A stretch of 46,737 nucleotides of DNA from Pseudonocardia bannensis (lineage in GTDB: Bacteria > Actinomycetota > Actinomycetes > Mycobacteriales > Pseudonocardiaceae). The stretch's first letter is position 1; every line of letters starts with the position of its first letter. The position numbers and the translations under genes were made by a program. The notes beneath the pieces were generated by a model that worked only from the letters and a program-made list of their open reading frames with translations, was not told the DNA's origin and did not search any database. Positions 41,671 to 46,737 of this stretch are shown here, piece after piece. The stretch is taken from the NCBI RefSeq assembly GCF_012911875.1, contig NZ_JAAXKZ010000035.1, positions 1-46,737 of the forward strand. The letters are read 5' to 3'.

Positions 41671-41743
41671 CAGGAGACGAGTATGACGATCAGCGCCAGC
41701 GGGCCGGCCACCCCCTCGGCCCGCTGCCGGCCGTGATACGTGC

Positions 41744-41757
41744 TTAAAACGCTTTAA
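41744..41757. promoter_or_regulatory. LacI-family operator-like palindrome
   Basis: TTAAAACGCTTTAA is a near-perfect palindrome with the central CG characteristic of LacI-family operators. It is strikingly AT-rich in this GC-rich context and lies about 100 bp upstream of the LacI gene, suggesting autoregulation. Confidence 0.65.
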
Positions 41758-41855
41758 TCTCCGGTACCATCCGAGTCGTCTCCGGCATTTGTCAAGACAT
41801 GGGTCGCAGGAGGGTTCGGCGGGGGCCCGCGGGAGGGTGAGCTCTTCTGAGCGAG

Positions 41856-42863
41856 ATGGTGGAGCCGGGCCGGCGGCCCCGGCTGGAAGACGTCGCCGCG
41901 GCGGTCGGGCTGTCGACGGCATCGGTGTCGCTGGTCCTGCGGGGCGCGCCCGGCCCGAGCGCGAAGACCCGTGAGCGCGTGCTCGACGCTGCCGCCCGGC
42001 TGGGTTACCGGCCCGACCGGGCGGCGAGCCTGCTGGCTCGCCGGCGCAGCCGGCTGATCGGCGTGGTGATGGATGTGCGCAGCACGTTCCACGCCGAGCT
42101 CGTCGAGGACGTGCACGACGTCGCCGAGCGGCACGGCTACGACCTGGTCCTGAGCACGCGGACCCGCACACGCGACGAGCGGCGCGCGATCGAGACCCTG
42201 GTCGATTCCCGCTGCGAGGCGCTCGTCCTGCTCGGCCCGGAGACGCCCGCCCCCCGGCTCGCGGCGCTGGACCGGCAGCTGCCGGTGGTGGCCGTCGGGC
42301 GCCGGTTCCCGGCGGCCGGCCTGGACGTCGTCCGGGTGGCCGACGACGAGGGCGTCGGGCAGGCGGTCGCGCACCTGACCGAGCTCGGCCACCGGGACAT
42401 CGCCTACGTCGACGGTGGCCCCGGCACGATCGCGACCGACCGCAGGCGCGGCTACCAGCACGCCATGCGACGTGCCCGGCTCGTCGACCGTGCCCGGGTC
42501 GTACCCGGCGATCACACCGAGGAGGCCGGATCGCGAGCCGCCCGGGCCCTGCTCGACGCCGGGGAGCTGCCGACCGCGGTCGTCACCTTCAACGACCGCT
42601 GCGCGGTGGGCCTGCTCGACACGTTCAGCCGGGCCGGGGTGGACGTTCCCGGCATGGTGTCGGTGGCCGGTTACGACGACAGCCCGCTGTCGCGGCTCGC
42701 GCACGTCGAACTCACCACCGTCGGTCAGGACACCCGGGGGCTCACCGAGCACGCCGTGGCCGCCGTCGTCGAGCGGCTCGACGGCGGTCGCGCCGAGCAC
42801 CGCGAGGTGGTGCTCACCGCGCACCTCGTGGTGCGCCGGACGACCGGCCCGCCCCGCGGCTGA
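41856..42863 (+). CDS. LacI-family transcriptional repressor
   Basis: This 335-residue repressor has an N-terminal LacI HTH (PRLEDVAAAVGLSTASVSLV, hinge-side RERVLDAAARLGYRPDRAAS) and a periplasmic-binding-protein-like sensor domain from about residue 65 (IGVVMDVRSTFHAELVEDVH, later FNDRCAVGLLDTFSRAGVDV and SVAGYDDSPLSRLAHVELTT). It binds DNA as a dimer and releases it on binding a sugar or related ligand. A matching operator-like palindrome lies upstream. The gene after it on the opposite strand is a decayed sugar-dehydrogenase-type fragment, so its original target may be lost. The ATG at 41856 is preceded by GGGAGGG at long spacing. Confidence 0.9.
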   Translation: MVEPGRRPRLEDVAAAVGLSTASVSLVLRGAPGPSAKTRERVLDAAARLGYRPDRAASLLARRRSRLIGVVMDVRSTFHAELVEDVHDVAERHGYDLVLSTRTRTRDERRAIETLVDSRCEALVLLGPETPAPRLAALDRQLPVVAVGRRFPAAGLDVVRVADDEGVGQAVAHLTELGHRDIAYVDGGPGTIATDRRRGYQHAMRRARLVDRARVVPGDHTEEAGSRAARALLDAGELPTAVVTFNDRCAVGLLDTFSRAGVDVPGMVSVAGYDDSPLSRLAHVELTTVGQDTRGLTEHAVAAVVERLDGGRAEHREVVLTAHLVVRRTTGPPRG

Positions 42864-42864
42864 C

Positions 42865-43010
42865 TCATCGGTGAGTCGCGATCGCCGCGCCGCGGGGCCG
42901 TGGTGCGAACCCGGCGGCGCGGTACACGTCGTCGATGAGTTCGGCCGTCGCCACCGCGTCGTCCACGTCGACCGGCAGCGGAGCACCGTCGCGTAGGTGC
43001 TCGGGCCGGC
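42865..43010 (-). pseudogene. C-terminal remnant of Gfo/Idh/MocA-type oxidoreductase
   Basis: The minus strand encodes LRDGAPLPVDVDDAVATAEL, then IDDVYRAAGFAPRPRGAA and a stop, close to the C-terminus of Gfo/Idh/MocA sugar dehydrogenases (typically PLPVDLDDAVA...IDAAYRAA). The rest of the gene is absent upstream on that strand. It stops two bases beyond the LacI stop, consistent with a gene once regulated by that repressor and now deleted. Confidence 0.6.
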
Positions 43011-43209
43011 CGCTGCGCCGCCGTTTCGCCCGCGTGCGCCCCGGGTAACCGGGCACACAGACGTCAGCGGCGGGAGCCCGGGCGTCCCCGGGGAGCCCCC
43101 GGGGACGCCCGCCGGCCCGCTCCCTGACGCGCCCGGTGCGGCGTGGGCGCGGCCGTCCCCGGAGCCTGACTCGGCGGCCTGGCTCCGGGGACGGTCGAAC
43201 CGACGACGC

Positions 43210-44844
43210 TCAGGCGGCCACCTTGCGGTGCTCGTCGGGCACGCAGTGGGTCATCTTCCTGCCCGTGACGTCGCGCGGGCCGTTCTTGCCCAGGTTCGCC
43301 AGCCGCTGCTGTTCGGCCTCGGACAGCTCCTGCTTGGGCAACGGCTCCAGGTCACGCACGTCGTCGAGGCCGATGTTCAGGCCTTCGCCGACACGCTGGC
43401 CCAGTTCGTCCTCGGCCATGTAGAAGTGCCAGACCATCCGGCGCTGCACCTCCGGGGTGGCCTCGGAGATCGCGGTGACGAAGTTGTGCACCAGGTCGTC
43501 GCGCTCCCACTGCTCCATGAGCAGGTACCGCTCGCCGGCCTGCTGGTAGTCGTTGGTCCGCGGGATCCGGGCGCGGGTCAGCCGGCCGCGGATCTCCGGT
43601 CCGATCTCGTCCGGCCCGCGCTGCTCGGCCTCGCGCAGCCCGCCCATGGTCGAGGGCTCGTAGTTGACGTGGGGGTTCTCCCCGCCGGTCTCGACGTAGT
43701 AGGTCATCGGACCGTCACGCAGGTTGGTGCGCACCTCCGTCCGGGCCCGGTTCACCGGGAGCTGCTGGTAGTTGGGGCCGACGCGGTAGCGCTGGGTGTC
43801 GCTGTAGGAGAACGTGCGGCCGACCAGCATCTTGTCGTCGGAGAAGTCGAGGCCGTCGACCAGCACGCCGGTGCCGAAGGCGGCCTGCTCGTTCTCCGCG
43901 AAGAAGTTGTCGACGTTGCGGTTGAGCTGCAGGGTCCCGACGAGTTTCGGCTCGAACTCCTCCTCGGGCCAGACCTTGGTGTCGTCGAGGGGATCCCAGT
44001 CGAGCTCGGGGTGCTCGTGGTCGTCCATCATCTGCACGAGCAGGTCCCACTCCGGGTACTCGCCGCGCTCGATGGCTCCGAACAGGTCGGCGCTGGCGTG
44101 CCCGAGTTCGGCGGCCTGGACCGCCGCGGCGTCGGCCTCGGTCATGCTGGCGACGCCCTGCCGGGGCATCCAGTGGTACTTGACCAGCCTCGTGTCGCCC
44201 GCGGCATTGACCCACCGGTAGGTGTTCACCCCGAACCCCTGCATGTGCCGGTAGTCGGCCGGGATCCCGCGGGGGCTGAACAAATTGACGATCATGTGCA
44301 TCGACTCGGGGGTCTGGGACATGAAGTCGAAGATCCGGGCCGGTTCCTGATGGAACGTGATCGGGTCAGGCTTGAGTGCGTGCATGACGTCCGGGAACTT
44401 GAGCGCGTCCCGGATGAAGAAGACCCCGAGGTCGTTGCCGACGAGATCCCAGTTGCCGTCCTCGGTGTAGAACTTCACGGCGAACCCGCGCGGGTCGCGG
44501 GCCGATTCCGAGGAGTCGCGGCCACCGATGACCGTGGAGAACCGGACGGCGACGTCGGTCTGCTTGCCCGGTTCGCTGAACAGCTTCGCCCGGGTGTACC
44601 GCTCGATCGGCTCGTCACCCCACTTGCCGGTGGCCGTGAAGTGGCCGTAGGACAGGAATCCGCGGGCGTGCACGACCCGCTCCGGGATCCGTTCCCGGTC
44701 GAAGTGGGTGATCTTCTCGATGAAGTGGTACTGCTCCAGGGTCGCCGGACCGCGGGGACCGACAGTGCGCTGGTTCTGGTTGTCATGGATCGGATGGCCC
44801 TGACGGTTGGTCAGCGGGGGCGCCTGGCCGCTGGGCTCACTCAT
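43210..44844 (-). CDS. katA: Monofunctional haem catalase
   Basis: This 544-residue enzyme dismutates hydrogen peroxide. Catalytic His59 is in [14 protein letters not shown], the distal Asn in [18 protein letters not shown], and the haem-ligating Tyr in the [20 protein letters not shown] region. The conserved [20 protein letters not shown] and [20 protein letters not shown] follow family order. No C-terminal amidotransferase-like domain is present, so it is the small-subunit type. The ATG at 44844 has GGGAG five nt upstream. A longer in-frame upstream frame is shadow. Symbol given by family type only. Confidence 0.95.
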   Translation of the reverse strand: MSEPSGQAPPLTNRQGHPIHDNQNQRTVGPRGPATLEQYHFIEKITHFDRERIPERVVHARGFLSYGHFTATGKWGDEPIERYTRAKLFSEPGKQTDVAVRFSTVIGGRDSSESARDPRGFAVKFYTEDGNWDLVGNDLGVFFIRDALKFPDVMHALKPDPITFHQEPARIFDFMSQTPESMHMIVNLFSPRGIPADYRHMQGFGVNTYRWVNAAGDTRLVKYHWMPRQGVASMTEADAAAVQAAELGHASADLFGAIERGEYPEWDLLVQMMDDHEHPELDWDPLDDTKVWPEEEFEPKLVGTLQLNRNVDNFFAENEQAAFGTGVLVDGLDFSDDKMLVGRTFSYSDTQRYRVGPNYQQLPVNRARTEVRTNLRDGPMTYYVETGGENPHVNYEPSTMGGLREAEQRGPDEIGPEIRGRLTRARIPRTNDYQQAGERYLLMEQWERDDLVHNFVTAISEATPEVQRRMVWHFYMAEDELGQRVGEGLNIGLDDVRDLEPLPKQELSEAEQQRLANLGKNGPRDVTGRKMTHCVPDEHRKVAA

Positions 44845-44983
44845 TGCTTTCTCCCTCTGGACGTCGTGTGACCGGTCGGGTGCCCCCGCAGGCGGTGGGC
44901 AAACGGCACGGTGGAGGTGTAGCGCGCGGCGGGAAGGGGACCCCGGTGCGGCTCTGCCGCCATCGGGTCGCCTGGAGGTCGCC
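44845..44983. promoter_or_regulatory. Divergent promoter region, catalase/membrane protein
   Basis: This 139-bp gap drives catalase leftwards and the membrane protein rightwards. No clear operator palindrome is visible to me. Peroxide-responsive control (OxyR, FurA) is a family-level expectation only. Confidence 0.35.
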
Positions 44984-45667
44984 ATGTCCCCGCGCCGGAC
45001 CGCCTCACGCCTCACAGTCGCGCTGCTCGGCACGCTCGGTGCCGTCGGGCTGTTGGGCCTCTCCCCGGCGGTGGTCGTGCTGGCCCTGCTGGCGGCGTCA
45101 CTGTGCGGCCTGGCGGCGTACGGCTGGGGGCAGTTCCGGGCAGGCTGGCCCGACGAGTCCTCGGCGTACATCCGGACCAGTTCCTGGCGGGCGGCGGGCG
45201 TGGGCCTGCTCGCCGTGCTCGGGCTGAACGGCCTGATCGGTCTGCTCGGAGCGGCCACCGTCCCGGTGCTCCTGGTCGGCGCCGCGGCGGCCATCACGAC
45301 CATGGCGCTGCGCGGGGCCGCCCGCGACCGTCGGCCGCCCGCCGCGAATCCGGGGCCACCGCCGCCACCGCCGCCGGAGCACCCCGGCCGGCCGGAGCCG
45401 GACCGGTCGTCCGCCCCGCCCCCGCAACCGGAGCGGACATCGTGCCCGGTGCCGACGCTGTCCACCGAGATGTTGTGCTGGGAATGGCGGCGCAGCTACG
45501 TCGAGGTGTGCCGCGCGACGGACCCGGCCCACCTGAGCCGGCTCGTCCTGCTGCGCGCCGCGTACCTCGACGAGCTGGAGCGCCGTGATCCGGAGGGTTT
45601 CCGGAAATGGCTCGACAGCGGGGCCCGGGCCGCCGGGGATCCCGCGCGGTTCGTCGCCGGCGGCTGA
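44984..45667 (+). CDS. Membrane protein with proline-rich linker and C-terminal domain
   Basis: This 227-residue protein has four hydrophobic stretches in pairs at about residues 8-48 and 68-105, a Pro/Arg-rich linker (about 112-145, with a PPPPPPP run) and a C-terminal cytosolic domain of about 65 residues. That domain ([20 protein letters not shown], then [20 protein letters not shown]) resembles a conserved module in actinobacterial membrane proteins of unknown function. The ATG has TGGAGG six nt upstream. The LysR gene follows eight bp after its stop, so the two may be co-transcribed. Confidence 0.75.
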   Translation: MSPRRTASRLTVALLGTLGAVGLLGLSPAVVVLALLAASLCGLAAYGWGQFRAGWPDESSAYIRTSSWRAAGVGLLAVLGLNGLIGLLGAATVPVLLVGAAAAITTMALRGAARDRRPPAANPGPPPPPPPEHPGRPEPDRSSAPPPQPERTSCPVPTLSTEMLCWEWRRSYVEVCRATDPAHLSRLVLLRAAYLDELERRDPEGFRKWLDSGARAAGDPARFVAGG

Positions 45668-45675
45668 ACCGGCCG

Positions 45676-46623
45676 ATGGAACTACGGCAGCTCCGCTACT
45701 TCGTCACGGTGGCGCAGGAACGACATTTCGGCCGGGCGGCCCACGCCCTGCACCTCGCGACCCCGTCGCTGTCGCAGCAGATCCGGGCCCTGGAGCGGGA
45801 GCTGCAGGTGGTGCTGCTGGAGCGCGGCCCGCGCGGGGTGGAGCTCACTCCGGCCGGTGAGGTGCTGCTCGAGCACGCCCGGGTGCTGCTCGGCCGGGCC
45901 GAGCACGCCCGCGAGGCGGTTCACTCCGCCGTGCCCGGTACCTGCCGGGTCGCCCTGCGGTTGGCCCCGGGGGTGCCGGGGGCGATCGGTTCCACGTTGC
46001 GCGGACTCGGCGTCCTGGCCCCGGAGGTGGAGGTGGACGCGGCCGTGTCGCACGACCGCGACGCCGTCGCGGCGGTGCAGCAGGACCGTGCCGACGCCGC
46101 CGTCGTGTGGGGCGGGGAGGACAGCCACGGGCTCGCCGTCCGGACGCTGTGCCGGATCCCGGTGCGGATCGTGGTGCCGCCCGGGCACCGGCTCGCGCTG
46201 GCCAACCCGGTCCCGGTGGCCCGGGTGGCCGAGGAGGAGACGGTGCTCTACCCCTCGTACCTGGCCTCGGCCCTGCGGCAACGCTGGACCGGCGACCTGA
46301 GCCCGCACGGGCACCGGGTGCGAGTGCGGCGGATGTCCGACCCGGCCGCGGAGGGACCGGCAGCGCTGTTCCGGGCGGTGCGGGCGGGCCGGGGGGTGGC
46401 CCTGGTGACGACGTCACAGGAGACGGACTTCGCGGGCGCGCTCGTCGTGGTCCGGCCGCTGATCCCACCGCTGGACATCGCACTGCACCTGGTGTGGCGG
46501 GAACCCCCCGAAGCCGCGCTGCACCGGCTCATCGCGCACCTCGTCACGGCCTGCGCGGGACGGGTGATCGCACAGAGCAGCACCCGGGACAGCACCCAGA
46601 GCAGCAATGGATACGCTCGGTGA
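45676..46623 (+). CDS. LysR-family transcriptional regulator
   Basis: This 315-residue regulator has the N-terminal winged HTH (ELRQLRYFVTVAQERHFGRA, then LHLATPSLSQQIRALERELQ, with LFERGPRGVELTPAGEVLLE-like wing) in residues 1-62 and a ligand-binding domain of two Rossmann subdomains. It controls an unknown set of genes with a small coinducer. The ATG at 45676 begins exactly at the family start. Its C-terminal tail is Ser/Thr/Arg-rich and low-complexity. It could regulate the catalase, but nothing in the sequence shows this directly. Confidence 0.88.
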   Translation: MELRQLRYFVTVAQERHFGRAAHALHLATPSLSQQIRALERELQVVLLERGPRGVELTPAGEVLLEHARVLLGRAEHAREAVHSAVPGTCRVALRLAPGVPGAIGSTLRGLGVLAPEVEVDAAVSHDRDAVAAVQQDRADAAVVWGGEDSHGLAVRTLCRIPVRIVVPPGHRLALANPVPVARVAEEETVLYPSYLASALRQRWTGDLSPHGHRVRVRRMSDPAAEGPAALFRAVRAGRGVALVTTSQETDFAGALVVVRPLIPPLDIALHLVWREPPEAALHRLIAHLVTACAGRVIAQSSTRDSTQSSNGYAR

Positions 46624-46673
46624 CAGATGCGCCTCCCCGGGTTTGGTCGGGCGCGCGATGGAGACCCGGGTAC

Positions 46674-46737
46674 GTGACATCCGCCGACCGCCCGATGCCG
46701 GACCGGCCGCCCGGCACCGTCATGCCCGGGACCGACC
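46674..46737 (+). CDS. Possible 5' end of a gene running out of the window
   Basis: A GTG with GGAG about 10 nt upstream opens a frame that remains open to the window end (TSADRPMPDRPPGTVMPGTD). The sequence is too short to assign. It could be the first 21 codons of the next gene or chance. Confidence 0.3.
   Translation, partial: MTSADRPMPDRPPGTVMPGTD

Noticed and set aside
41683..41736. 17-residue leader-peptide-like frame (MTISASGPATPSARCRP) with GGAGA upstream
   Set aside because: It is very short, with a single Cys and no attenuator hairpins seen; it overlaps the probable promoter region and is likely chance.
42997..44871. A 624-codon plus-strand open frame over catalase
   Set aside because: It is the shadow of the catalase gene, with His/Glu/Val-rich composition and no domain.
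44845..45465. In-frame N-terminal extension of catalase
   Set aside because: It is antisense to a real membrane protein gene and is low-complexity; the ATG at 44844 has a ribosome site and the family N-terminus.
1..46737. CRISPR arrays, tRNA, rRNA, transposons, prophage
   Set aside because: No regularly spaced repeats with spacers, no tRNA- or rRNA-like sequence, and no transposase or integrase motif was seen by eye.

Overview
The window is very GC-rich chromosomal DNA with many GTG starts, strong GGAGG-type ribosome binding sites and dense antisense open frames. Its gene content (UdgX, a MalT-like LuxR regulator, DUF2267, DUF7144, DUF1269 and DUF2252 proteins, mycobacterial-type hypothetical proteins) points to an actinomycete, most likely Pseudonocardiaceae and possibly Pseudonocardia. 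That placement is inference. I saw no rRNA, tRNA, CRISPR array, transposase, integrase or phage gene.

Region 1 (1-4.9 kb): an alpha/beta hydrolase, an ETFB-lysine-methyltransferase-like enzyme, a cobalt-type nitrile hydratase (alpha-beta) without its usual activator gene, a PLP ammonia-lyase and a DUF5335 protein. Region 2 (4.9-7.4 kb): a decayed flavin monooxygenase, a small acidic protein, UdgX (covalent uracil-DNA glycosylase), a frameshifted STAS remnant and an intact STAS protein. Region 3 (7.4-10.5 kb): a minus-strand, iron-themed array of ferritin-like protein, HemK-like methyltransferase, CDGSH Fe-S protein and haem-oxygenase-like diiron oxidase. Region 4 (10.5-14.4 kb): mostly non-coding DNA, a DUF2795 protein, a phosphoribosyltransferase-hydrolase fusion whose hydrolase nucleophile is replaced by Gly, and a membrane-anchored DsbA-like protein.

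Region 5 (14.6-16.3 kb) is the most unusual. A ferritin-like protein is followed by two adjacent unrelated proteins (240 and 91 aa), both ending in four tandem C-x-x-H units. This looks like a metal-binding or post-translationally modified tail shared within one locus and is the best candidate for an undescribed system. Region 6 (16.3-19.4 kb) holds an aldo-keto reductase, a conserved 62-aa protein and several decaying genes, including a remnant of a large SMC-like ATPase.

Region 7 (19.5-27.1 kb) is rich in membrane and stress proteins: DUF7144, DUF1269, a potassium channel, a diacylglycerol-kinase-like enzyme, a CLC channel, DUF2252 and an AI-2E-type permease. Region 8 (27.1-34.3 kb): a large LuxR/MalT-type regulator, a 14-helix MFS exporter, nested inverted repeats, a conserved hypothetical protein, a DUF2267/PRC-like/DUF2267 operon and a YccF membrane protein. 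Region 9 (34.3-39.0 kb) is a glycosyltransferase locus with four intact glycosyltransferases, a truncated one and a short WcbI-like protein.

Region 10 (39.2-46.7 kb): a small zinc-ribbon-like protein, an Hsp31/DJ-1-like protein, a macrodomain protein carrying an expanded 9-bp (Glu-Arg-Ile) repeat coupled to a 5-formyl-THF cyclo-ligase, a LacI regulator with a likely operator next to a decayed sugar-dehydrogenase fragment, a catalase, a proline-rich membrane protein and a LysR regulator.
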